From Actinomycetes bacterium (GTDB lineage Bacteria > Actinomycetota > Thermoleophilia > Gaiellales > Gaiellaceae): a DNA stretch of 22,141 bases. Shown here piece by piece: positions 13,924-21,007 of this stretch; the first letter of the stretch is position 1; the number at the start of each line of letters is the position of its first letter. Where the stretch lies: assembly GCA_025350775.1 (NCBI GenBank), contig JANXXF010000145.1, positions 1 through 22,141 on the forward strand, given 5' to 3'. A program made the translations under genes and the position numbers. The notes under the pieces were generated by a model, which was given only the letters and a program-made list of their open reading frames with translations, was not told the origin of the DNA and made no database searches.

Positions 13924-14508
13924 ATGGCTCACGATGATTGGCGCATCCGCATCACCCTGCCCGAGCAGCATGTCGAGACGCTCTGGGAACGGCTCGGCCT
14001 CGACCTGAGCCATGAGGCGCGCGAGCTCGCGAAGGCCCTCTCGGGCCGCCGGCTCGCCGTCTCGCGCGCGGATGACACCGTGTTCGTCTACGCAGCAGCG
14101 CTCGGCGAGGCCGAGCAAGCGCTCGCCGTCGTGCAGGCCGAGCTGCAGCGCGAGGGCCGACCCGCCGAAACGGTCATCGAGCACTGGCTCGAGGACGAGG
14201 ATCGCTGGGACGACGACCCGCCCGCACCGGACAGCGAGCAGGAGCTGCTCGACCGCGGCTTCGCGCCCTGGGAGGTGCGCGTCAGCTGCGGCTCCCGCAA
14301 GGAGGCGCGCGAGCTGGCGCAGCAGCTCGAGAGCGAGGGCTTTGCGCCGCTGCGCGCGTCCGAGCACCTGGTGGTCGGTACGGCCAGCCGAGAGGATGCC
14401 GAGGTACTGGCGACGCGCCTCCATGGCTACGTCGTGCCGGGCGGCGAGCTGGTCTGGGAGGTGCGGCCGGGGAACCCGTTCGCCCTTTTCGGCGGGCTCG
14501 GCAGCTAG
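13924..14508 (+). CDS. hypothetical protein with an internal duplication
   Basis: A 194-residue soluble protein of unknown function. The two halves look related: residues about 6-75 (IRITLP, SHEARELAKALSG, LAVSRADDTVFVYAAALGEAEQAL) and about 117-170 (VRVSCG, RKEARELAQQLESEG, PLRASEHLVVGTASREDAEVLA). Each has a strand, a helix starting EARELA (31-36 and 127-132), a strand, and a helix rich in Glu/Ala, as expected for ferredoxin-like beta-alpha-beta folds. The linker (about 85-105) is strongly acidic (EDEDRWDDD). The frame is open 17 codons upstream of this ATG, but the CATAGT box and codon quality favour 13924. Confidence 0.68.
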   Translation: MAHDDWRIRITLPEQHVETLWERLGLDLSHEARELAKALSGRRLAVSRADDTVFVYAAALGEAEQALAVVQAELQREGRPAETVIEHWLEDEDRWDDDPPAPDSEQELLDRGFAPWEVRVSCGSRKEARELAQQLESEGFAPLRASEHLVVGTASREDAEVLATRLHGYVVPGGELVWEVRPGNPFALFGGLGS

Positions 14509-14536
14509 CCCGCCCCGGAGCACCCGTAGCTTCCGA

Positions 14537-14542
14537 TATACT
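14537..14542 (+). promoter_or_regulatory. -10 box TATACT of the large SF2 helicase
   Basis: TATACT is a near-consensus -10 box 4 nt before the GTG at 14547. With the usual 6-7 nt to the start site, transcription would begin at about 14549, just inside that GTG. This argues that translation may begin further down, with a real leader. Confidence 0.45.
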
Positions 14543-14546
14543 TCGA

Positions 14547-17372
14547 GTGGAGCCTCCCGTCAGGAATCCTGCGGGCGCGTTCCTCCTTTGCGGCACCGCG
14601 TGTGCTGCGCGCATGCAGAACTCGACCGAGTATCCGACCTGTCTGTCGGAGGCAGCGGACGGCATGGCAGCCGTCGCCCTCCGCGCAGGCGCATGGGCTC
14701 ATGAGCCCTTCCTGCACGCGACCGAGGACGCCGACGAGGCCCTGGCAGCGGGAACGGCGCGCCGCCGCGCCCTCGACGAGGCTGTCGCCGAGCAGGCAGC
14801 GGGGCTACAGGGGCCGAGCCCGCAGTGGAAGACGAAGTTCGCGCTGATGCTCGGCCTCGAGCGGGTGCTGAGCGATCCGGCGCCGCACCTGCTCTCCGGG
14901 ATCGAGCTGCGCCGCCACCAGATCGACGCGCTCGCGGGCATGCTCACCGAGCTGATCAGCCTCAACCAGCAGGACCCGGAAGGGCTCGACGAGGCGGATT
15001 CGGACGAGGACGAGGACGCCGAGGACGAGACCGACGACCGGAACGGCGACGCCGGCGGCGGCGAAGGCGACGGCGACGGCGACGGCGACCTCGAGGACGA
15101 GCCGGTGGTCGCCCGCGAGGACCCGGGCGCGATCCGCCGCTTCCGCTTCCGCCACCCCACCGCCTCGGGCAAGACGATCGCGGCGTCGGGCTTCGTGGAG
15201 GCGGCCCGCAGCGAGGGCGTCCTGATCCTCACGCATCGCCGCCTGCTCGTCAGCCAGTTCGAGCGCGACCTCACGGAGGGCGGCTACCACGACCGCTTCC
15301 ACGACGCGATCCTCCAGGGCCAGACGCCGCGCAAGCCGAACCCGATCACGATCCAGACCTACGCCTGGTTCGCGCGCCACGCCGATGACGTCTCACGGGA
15401 TGCGTACCAGCTCGTCATCTGCGACGAGGCGCACACCGCCCTCGGCGAGAAGACGAGCGCAGCCATCCGCAGCCTGAGCGAGCCGATCTACATCGGCATG
15501 ACGGCGACCGAGCAGCTGATCGCCAAGCAGGTCTCCGACGTCTTCCCCGCCTCGGTCGACGACCTGCCGCTCACCGACGCGGCGCGGCGCGGCCTGATTG
15601 CGCCGCTGCGCTGCCTGCGGGTGCCGCCCGTCGCGGCGATCAACTCGGTGCCGATCATCGGCGGTGACTTCGACGAGGGCGAGCTGGCCCGCGCGCTCGA
15701 CCACCAGGCGCTGAATCAGGCGGCGGCATCGCTCTACCGCGACCGCTTCGGCCAGACTCCCGGCATCGTCTACGCCGCCGGCGTCGACCACGCCTACAAC
15801 CTCGCCCAGGAGTTCCGCGCGGCCGGCATCAAGGCCGAGGCCGTCTCGGGGAAGACGCCGCCGGTAAAGCTCGCCGAGACGCTCGCCGCCTACGAGCGCG
15901 GCGAGATCAACGTGCTGATCAACGCGATGCTGCTCGCCGAGGGCTGGAACTCGCCACGCGCGACGGTGTGCATGCACCTGGCGCCGACCGCGTCGAAGCG
16001 CGTGTACCAGCAGCGGATCGGCCGCATCATGCGCATCCACCCGCGCAAGGAGTCGGGCATCGTCGTCGACTTCGTGCCGAAGTCCTCGACGCACCATGAC
16101 CGTGTCGTCTCGCTGCACTCGCTGCTCGACGCCGACTTCTACCGCGAGGGTGCGCGGGTCACGCCGGCACCGCGACGCCGCTCGCAACGGCGCGCCCGCC
16201 GCCGCCTGACGCCGGCGCCATGGCTCGTCCCGGTCACCCCCGATGTGATCCGCCGGCTGCACGTGATCACTGCCGAGTGGCAGCGCGTCGACCCGCGCTT
16301 CCTCGACGACGAGGAGCAACGCTACTGGGGCACGATCGCCGGCCGCACGATCCGCTACGAGGAGCGCGCCGAGTTCGTCCGCAAGTTCATCCAGATGGGC
16401 GTCGCCAAGACCGCGCTCGAGCAGTTCCTGGCGATCTGCGCGGCCGAGAATCCGAACGCCAAGCTCCGTGCGATCGCGCTCGCCGACCGCGTCGGCATGC
16501 CGGTCGAGCGGGCCGCGTTCGACGACCTCGTGACGCTCGTGCTGCAGGCGCCGCCCTGGGAGAAGGAGCGGATCCTCGGCATCCGTACGCTGCTGCGGGC
16601 GCTGGCCGAGGGCAAAGCCGTCGCGCCCGACCAGATCCGGGAGCGCTGGCTGTGGAAGCTCGCCAAGGGGACGCGGAAGCTGCAGGACCGGCGCGCCTCG
16701 GCGGAGTTCCCCGACGGCAAGCGGCTGCTCGGCGCGGTGGCCAACTCGCGCGGGTACCGCCACGAGGAGAACCTGCTCAAGCTGGTGCAGGTGGCGCTCG
16801 CGCAGCAGCGGCACATCGGCGTCGCGCTGCTCGCGTCGGTGGACGGCTACACGCCGCGGGCGAACCAGGTGATCGACGGTGCACGCGAGCGGCTGGGGAC
16901 GATCGAGGAGATCGCCGAAGCGCTCGCCGAGAACCTCCCGGCGCCGAAGGTCGCGGCGACGCGGGCGCGGCGGCGGCGCAAGAAGAAGGGCAGCGGTGGA
17001 GCGGCCACAACCGCCGCCGCGGCAAACGGTGCCGACGTGAGAGTCACGGGCGACGGCGCCACCGACGCTCCCGCGGACGGGGGCGGAGGCGAGTACGCCC
17101 CGGCCGCCACCCCCAACGAGAAGCCGTCGAAGCGGCGCCGGCGCTCGCGACGCGCGGCTGCCCAGGGGTCGCCGCGCGCAGGGGGCGAGGGCGCAGGCGC
17201 AACACCGGATGCCGCACTCGGCCCGGACGCTGCGGCGCCCACGGTAGCCGCCCGCATCCACGTTCCGCCGAGCGACGATGGCACGGCCGGTGACGCCCCC
17301 GCCGCCGCGAAGCGGCGACGCACCACGCGGCAGCCGGCAAGAGCGCCCGCTCCGTCCGTCGACCCCGGCTAG
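14547..17372 (+). CDS. SF2 DEAD/DEAH-box helicase with acidic insert and basic tail
   Basis: Up to 941 residues. Two RecA domains of superfamily 2: Walker A TASGKT (205-210), HRRLLVSQFERDL, DEAH (293-296), TAT (319-321), motif V LAEGWNSP (463-470) and motif VI QQRIGRIMRIHP (488-499). A highly acidic low-complexity stretch (143-187) sits between an N-terminal helical region and Walker A. A helical region follows the core (about 560-795). Residues 799-941 form a disordered tail with three Arg/Lys clusters (806-814, 861-869, 922-928). The nucleic-acid substrate is unknown; the motif set resembles DNA-repair or restriction-type SF2 helicases more than DEAD-box RNA helicases. Start choices are GTG 14547, ATG 14613 and ATG 14664; the last has GGAGG 11 nt upstream, and sequence before it looks non-conserved. 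It converges with the PAC2 gene, the stops sharing CTAG. Confidence 0.82.
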   Translation: MEPPVRNPAGAFLLCGTACAARMQNSTEYPTCLSEAADGMAAVALRAGAWAHEPFLHATEDADEALAAGTARRRALDEAVAEQAAGLQGPSPQWKTKFALMLGLERVLSDPAPHLLSGIELRRHQIDALAGMLTELISLNQQDPEGLDEADSDEDEDAEDETDDRNGDAGGGEGDGDGDGDLEDEPVVAREDPGAIRRFRFRHPTASGKTIAASGFVEAARSEGVLILTHRRLLVSQFERDLTEGGYHDRFHDAILQGQTPRKPNPITIQTYAWFARHADDVSRDAYQLVICDEAHTALGEKTSAAIRSLSEPIYIGMTATEQLIAKQVSDVFPASVDDLPLTDAARRGLIAPLRCLRVPPVAAINSVPIIGGDFDEGELARALDHQALNQAAASLYRDRFGQTPGIVYAAGVDHAYNLAQEFRAAGIKAEAVSGKTPPVKLAETLAAYERGEINVLINAMLLAEGWNSPRATVCMHLAPTASKRVYQQRIGRIMRIHPRKESGIVVDFVPKSSTHHDRVVSLHSLLDADFYREGARVTPAPRRRSQRRARRRLTPAPWLVPVTPDVIRRLHVITAEWQRVDPRFLDDEEQRYWGTIAGRTIRYEERAEFVRKFIQMGVAKTALEQFLAICAAENPNAKLRAIALADRVGMPVERAAFDDLVTLVLQAPPWEKERILGIRTLLRALAEGKAVAPDQIRERWLWKLAKGTRKLQDRRASAEFPDGKRLLGAVANSRGYRHEENLLKLVQVALAQQRHIGVALLASVDGYTPRANQVIDGARERLGTIEEIAEALAENLPAPKVAATRARRRRKKKGSGGAATTAAAANGADVRVTGDGATDAPADGGGGEYAPAATPNEKPSKRRRRSRRAAAQGSPRAGGEGAGATPDAALGPDAAAPTVAARIHVPPSDDGTAGDAPAAAKRRRTTRQPARAPAPSVDPG
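14556..14575 (+). promoter_or_regulatory. hairpin at the 5' end of the helicase transcript
   Basis: CCCG-T-CAGG-AAT-CCTG-CGGG forms an 8-bp stem with one bulged T (14560) and a 3-nt loop. It begins about 7 nt after the start site predicted from TATACT. If translation starts at 14613 or 14664, this is a 5' leader hairpin. Confidence 0.35.
15066..15089 (+). repeat. (GGCGAC)4 hexanucleotide repeat
   Basis: Four perfect GGCGAC units encode alternating Gly-Asp in the acidic insert of the SF2 helicase. Such tracts expand and contract by slippage without breaking frame. Confidence 0.8.
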
Positions 17373-18271
17373 CGGTCGTCGGTCGGCGGTGGCGCCGCCG
17401 AGTCGTCGCCTTCGACGTTCGTCTCCCGCTCCAGCAGGAAGCGCGACAGCTCGGCAGCGAGGGCATCTCCGCTGGGCAGGTCGTCGCCGTCGAACGCGTC
17501 GGTGCGCTGCTCGAGCTCCTCGACGTACTGCAGCGTCTCGGTGTCGCCGACGACGGCCTCGCTCACCTGGCGCTCGTACGCGTCGGAGGCCTCGCGCAGC
17601 TCCGTCAGGTCGATCGCACCTCCCAGCAGCTCGGCGAGCCGGTCGCAGAGGGCGAGCGCGGCGCGCGGGCTGGGCGTCATCGAGACGTAATGCGGCACTG
17701 CCGCCCACAGGCTCGCCGACGGGATGCCCGCTTCGCGGAAGGCGTCGTGCAACACGCCGACGATGCCGGTCGGCCCCTCGTAGCGGGACTGCTCGAGCTC
17801 GAGCTGCTCGACCAGCTCCGGCGTACTGGCGGTGCCCGATACCGGCGCCGGCCGCGTGTGCGGCACGTCAGCGAGCAGCGCGCCGAGCGAGATCACGAGG
17901 TCGACCCCGAGCTGCTGGGCGAGGCCGACGATGAGCGCACTAAAGGTGCGCCAGCGTAGGTTCGGCTCGACGCCCAGCAGCAGAATCACGTCGCGCCCGA
18001 GGCTCTCGACGCGCGCGTGCAGAAACTCGTTCTCCGGCCACTCGATGTGCCGGGTGATGCCATCCTCGAGGCTCACCTGCGGCCTCGTCGCCTGGAAGTC
18101 GAAAAAGTCCTCGGGATCGATGTCGGCGAAGCGCTCGGCCGCCCAGTGGCGCGCGAGGAAGCCGGCTGCCATCGTGGCGCCCTGACCACCGTCGTTCCAG
18201 CCCCGGAACGCCGTGATCAACACGGGCCGCTCGACGGCGGGGAGGCTGCTAATGCGGAGCTCGCCGGCCAT
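17369..18271 (-). CDS. PAC2-family protein
   Basis: A 300-residue protein of the PAC2 (proteasome assembly chaperone 2-like) family. The N-terminal part has the family pattern PVLITAFRGWNDGGQGATMAAGFL (about 16-39), then FFDFQATRPQV, VILLLGVEPNLRWRTF (about 95-110) and DLVISLGALLADVPHTRPAPV (about 123-143). The C-terminal 60 residues are acidic and less ordered. Actinobacterial PAC2 proteins are often linked to the proteasome/Pup system or ATP-grasp ligases; no such gene is in this window, so its role is open. The ATG at 18271 is chosen over the TTG one codon upstream because a TAGACT box lies exactly 6 nt before it. It overlaps the helicase stop by 3 bp. Confidence 0.85.
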   Translation of the reverse strand: MAGELRISSLPAVERPVLITAFRGWNDGGQGATMAAGFLARHWAAERFADIDPEDFFDFQATRPQVSLEDGITRHIEWPENEFLHARVESLGRDVILLLGVEPNLRWRTFSALIVGLAQQLGVDLVISLGALLADVPHTRPAPVSGTASTPELVEQLELEQSRYEGPTGIVGVLHDAFREAGIPSASLWAAVPHYVSMTPSPRAALALCDRLAELLGGAIDLTELREASDAYERQVSEAVVGDTETLQYVEELEQRTDAFDGDDLPSGDALAAELSRFLLERETNVEGDDSAAPPPTDDR

Positions 18272-18277
18272 CAAATC

Positions 18278-18283
18278 AGTCTA
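18278..18283 (-). promoter_or_regulatory. -10 box TAGACT, leaderless PAC2 promoter
   Basis: On the minus strand TAGACT is followed by 6 nt (GATTTG) and the PAC2 ATG. It fills the 13-bp gap after the ctaA stop codon, so PAC2 can be transcribed on its own although it lies close behind ctaA. The same hexamer and spacing occur before proC. Confidence 0.5.
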
Positions 18284-18284
18284 C

Positions 18285-19250
18285 TCAGCGCGTCAGTGGC
18301 GCCGCGCGGCCGCCGCCGAGCGGCCGCGCCAGCGCTGCGGACGGCCGCCAGAGCGCGCCGACGAGCCACGCCGTCCACGCCCAGATCGCACCGGAGACGC
18401 TGACGTGGATCAGCACCTGCCACCACGGCAGGCCCTGCCGGTACTGCACCTCGCCGACGACCATCTGGCCGGCCAGCAGCACGAGCAGGCCTGCCGCCGA
18501 CATGAGCAGCCGCGGCGCCGTCGCACGCCTCCGGACAAGGGCCGCGATCACGATCGCGAAGACGATCCCGTAGACGGCAGTCGCGCGGACGTGCACATAG
18601 ACGGTGCCCTCGACCGTGAACAGGCGACGAACGTCGGTGTTCGCGCCCGGGTGCGGGCCGGAGGCGGTCGAGATCGCACCGGTGACGATGAGCACGGTGC
18701 CGGCCAGCAGCATGACGAGGCCGAGGCGGCGAACGACCAGCGGAACGAGCGGGGCGACGGCGCCGGTCTCGTGGCGGCGCGCCTCCAGCGCTACCGCGAC
18801 CGCCAGGCCGAGCGTGATGATGGCGAGCAGGAAGTGCGACATCACCGCGACCGGATGAAGGCCGGTGAGGACGGTCACGCCGCCGAGCGGGATCTGGGCG
18901 ACGGTGAGCAGGAAGATGAAGCCGGAGAGGCGCACGAGCCAGCGCGGCAGCGCCGCGGTGCGACGGGCGGCGAGCCAGCCGAGCAGTGCGAAGAGGATGG
19001 CGACGACGGCAATCAGCCGGTTCGAGAACTCGATGATCGGGTGGTAGCTCGCCGCCTTCGTCGGAAACGGCGCGTCGCCGCAGCGCGGCCAGTTGTCGCA
19101 ACCGAGCCCCGACCCGGTCAGGCGAACCACCGCCCCGGTCGCGACGACGAGATAGAGCCAGAGCACCGAGGCGTAGACCACCTGGCGGTAGCCCTGCACC
19201 GTGACCTCCCGGCGTCGCAGCCGACCGCTGCTCGAGATCGCGCTCTTCAC
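18285..19250 (-). CDS. ctaA: heme A synthase, CtaA/COX15 family
   Basis: A 321-residue integral membrane enzyme that oxidises heme O to heme A for aa3-type cytochrome oxidase. About eight hydrophobic helices are visible. Family marks are GSGLGCDNWPRCG (47-58, with the paired cysteines C51 and C57), HPIIEFSNR (70-78, catalytic-type E74), HPVAVMSHF (132-140) and later histidines in YVHVRATAVYG and VLIHVSVSG, the expected heme ligands. The position often given as His after EF-x is Asn here (EFSNR), which I believe is common in actinobacterial homologues. The start is GTG, with TACACT (19264-19259, minus strand) 8 nt upstream. No ctaB or oxidase subunits lie in the window. Confidence 0.9.
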   Translation of the reverse strand: MKSAISSSGRLRRREVTVQGYRQVVYASVLWLYLVVATGAVVRLTGSGLGCDNWPRCGDAPFPTKAASYHPIIEFSNRLIAVVAILFALLGWLAARRTAALPRWLVRLSGFIFLLTVAQIPLGGVTVLTGLHPVAVMSHFLLAIITLGLAVAVALEARRHETGAVAPLVPLVVRRLGLVMLLAGTVLIVTGAISTASGPHPGANTDVRRLFTVEGTVYVHVRATAVYGIVFAIVIAALVRRRATAPRLLMSAAGLLVLLAGQMVVGEVQYRQGLPWWQVLIHVSVSGAIWAWTAWLVGALWRPSAALARPLGGGRAAPLTR

Positions 19251-19298
19251 GTCGCCCTAGTGTAGTAGTCGGGCGTAGGGGCCTGACGCGGCGAGCCG

Positions 19299-20705
19299 TC
19301 AGGCGCAGACGGGCGGGCGGCGGAGGTGCCAGTCGGTCGCTTGCTGGTAGGCGTGGGCAAGCCGGAGCACGACACCGTCCTCGAGTGGCCGCCCGGCGAG
19401 CTGGAGGCCGAGCGGCAGCCCCCCGGCGGAAAAGCCGCAGGGGATCGAGATTGCGGGCATCCCGGTGAGGTTCCACGGCGGCGTGAACGTCCCGACCGAG
19501 GGGATGTACGGGATCACGTCGCCGTCGACCTCGACCTGAGCGGCGCCGAGCGGCCACGCCGGATACGACACCGTGGGCGTGGCGATGATGTCGACCGCCC
19601 GCAGCGCCCGGGCATGCACGGCGCGGAAGCGCTCGCGCAGCCGCTGTGCCCGGATCAGGTCGGTGGCAGGCAGCAGTTGGCCGAGCCGGATGAGCGGCCG
19701 GATCCACGGCCCGAAGTCGCCGGGACGCTCGCGGATCTCGTCGCCGACGAGCTCGGCGAGGTCGGCGGCCATGATCGCGATGGCGATCGGCCAGGCCTCG
19801 AGCGGGCTCGGCAGGTCGATCTCGACGACGTGCGCGCCGAGGCTCTCGACCGTGCGCAGCGCCTGCTCAACGGCGGCCGCCGCTTCGCGTCCGACGAAGA
19901 CGTCCGGATGTGGGCACGGCACGCCGACGACGAGGCCGCGCACCGGCAGCTCGAGGCCGGCCCTGTAGTCGCGCGCGGGCACGTGCAACGAGCCGGGGTC
20001 ACCGGCGTCCTGGCCGACGAGCGCCGTCAGCAGCAGCGCCGCGTCCTCGACGGTGCGGGTCATCGGGCCGACGTGGTCGAGGCTCCACGAGAGCGGCACG
20101 ACGCCGGTGCGTGGCACGAGCCCGTACGTCGGCTTGAGGCCGACGATGCCGCAGGCGTGGGCCGGCAGCCTGATCGAGCCGCCGGTGTCGGTTCCGATCG
20201 CGGCGGGGACGAGCCGTGCCGCCACGGCGCAGGCCGACCCGGATGAGGAGCCGGCGCAGGCCCGGGTCAGATCCCACGGGTTGTGCGGGTCGCCCCAGTC
20301 GGGGTGGCCCTGGCCACCGGCAAGCTCGTGCATGTGCGTCTTGCCGACGAGCACGGCACCGGCGGCGGCGAGGCGGGCCGCGACGACGGCATCGGCAGCG
20401 GGGACGCGGTCGCGGAAGATGCGCGCGCCCGCGGTGGTCGGGATGCCGGCGGTGTCGGCGTTGTCCTTGAGCGCGATCGGGACGCCGTGGAGCGGGCCGA
20501 TAGGGCCGCCGGCCAGGCGGAGCGCGTCGAGGGCGGCGGCGCGGCCGAGCGCGTGCTCGCGCGTCACCGTCATGAAGGCGTTCAGCGTCGGGTTGAGCGC
20601 GTCGATGGCGGCGAGCGCGTGCTCGGCCAGCTCGACGGCGGAGACCTCGCCGGCGCGGGTGAGCGCGGCCAGCTCAGTGGCGGTGCGGTCGGCGAGAGCG
20701 CTCAC
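19299..20705 (-). CDS. amidase, amidase-signature family
   Basis: A 468-residue amidase-signature enzyme. The Ser-cisSer-Lys triad is visible: K80 (PIALKDN), the cis-serine at S153 in AGSSSGSA, and nucleophile S177 in GTDTGGSIRLPA. Length and order match GatA and related amidases. It does not look like a dedicated GatA, since no gatB is near. A small GatC/AtzG-like ORF lies just upstream on the same strand, so it may belong to the amidases that work with a tiny accessory subunit, such as the AtzE-AtzG type. It starts at a GTG directly after a 15-bp tandem repeat. The natural amide substrate cannot be read from the sequence. Confidence 0.9.
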   Translation of the reverse strand: MSALADRTATELAALTRAGEVSAVELAEHALAAIDALNPTLNAFMTVTREHALGRAAALDALRLAGGPIGPLHGVPIALKDNADTAGIPTTAGARIFRDRVPAADAVVAARLAAAGAVLVGKTHMHELAGGQGHPDWGDPHNPWDLTRACAGSSSGSACAVAARLVPAAIGTDTGGSIRLPAHACGIVGLKPTYGLVPRTGVVPLSWSLDHVGPMTRTVEDAALLLTALVGQDAGDPGSLHVPARDYRAGLELPVRGLVVGVPCPHPDVFVGREAAAAVEQALRTVESLGAHVVEIDLPSPLEAWPIAIAIMAADLAELVGDEIRERPGDFGPWIRPLIRLGQLLPATDLIRAQRLRERFRAVHARALRAVDIIATPTVSYPAWPLGAAQVEVDGDVIPYIPSVGTFTPPWNLTGMPAISIPCGFSAGGLPLGLQLAGRPLEDGVVLRLAHAYQQATDWHLRRPPVCA

Positions 20706-20730
20706 GGGCGGGGGCTCACCGGTCGGCGCT

Positions 20731-20775
20731 GACGGGCGGCGTGCTCACGGGCGGCGTGCTCACGGGCGACGTGCC
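20731..20775 (-). repeat. 15-bp tandem repeat, three units, between the small ORF and the amidase
   Basis: Units are 20731-20745, 20746-20760 and 20761-20775, based on CACGGGCGGCGTGCT; the first differs at one base and the third at two. On the minus strand each unit carries GTGAGC-like sequence. The stop of the small ORF (20762-20760) lies in the repeat. A 16-codon frame from a GTG at 20763 to TGA at 20718-20716 (15 residues, made of repeated STPPV) overlaps that stop by GTGA and ends 10 nt before the amidase GTG. It could be a coupling ORF or chance. Confidence 0.7.
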
Positions 20776-20969
20776 CCGGCGTCGCGGCCGGGGTCGGGGT
20801 CGAAGAGGGTGGCCGGCTCGCCGAAGCCGAGGTCGCCGGGATCGACGGCGGCGAGGCCGGCGAGCAGCGCCGGCAGCCCCACCAGGAGCCCCGCGACGTC
20901 CTCCTCCTCCAGGCGCAGGTCGTGCTCCGCCGAGAAGGCGCGAATGCCGTCCGGCGTGATGTCGGTCAT
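20760..20969 (-). CDS. small GatC/AtzG-like protein
   Basis: A 69-residue ORF starting at an ATG. The N-terminal half (ITPDGIRAFSAEHDLRLEEEDVAGLL) resembles the helical start of GatC-type proteins, followed by a second helix LPALLAGLAAVD and a Pro/Asp-rich extended tail with ATLFDPDPG near the end, similar in layout to AtzG-like accessory subunits (about 65-70 residues). Such proteins wrap around and stabilise an amidase partner. Its position directly upstream of the amidase on the same strand supports this. Similarity is by eye only and weak at single-residue level. Confidence 0.5.
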   Translation of the reverse strand: MTDITPDGIRAFSAEHDLRLEEEDVAGLLVGLPALLAGLAAVDPGDLGFGEPATLFDPDPGRDAGARRP

Positions 20970-21007
20970 GAGCGGTGGGTGCGCGGGATGCCGGCCATGC
21001 CGCGACC

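Noticed and set aside
115..14508. MFS-PHP-Kor-helicase or proC-pgl-ArsR neighbourhoods as a novel defence or mobile system
   Set aside because: Genes are housekeeping types with normal composition; no integrase, toxin, nuclease-effector pair, attachment site or composition break was seen.
15066..15089. GGCGAC repeats as a possible CRISPR or regulatory array
   Set aside because: A simple coding hexanucleotide repeat without spacers, in frame in the helicase.
15393..17708. 771-codon open frame on the minus strand opposite the SF2 helicase
   Set aside because: Arg/Ala/Val-rich composition with no domain, lying opposite clear helicase motifs; typical GC-rich shadow.
18271..19707. 478-codon minus-strand frame covering ctaA and the end of the amidase
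   Set aside because: Runs out of frame through both real genes, with Arg/Pro-rich low-complexity sequence.
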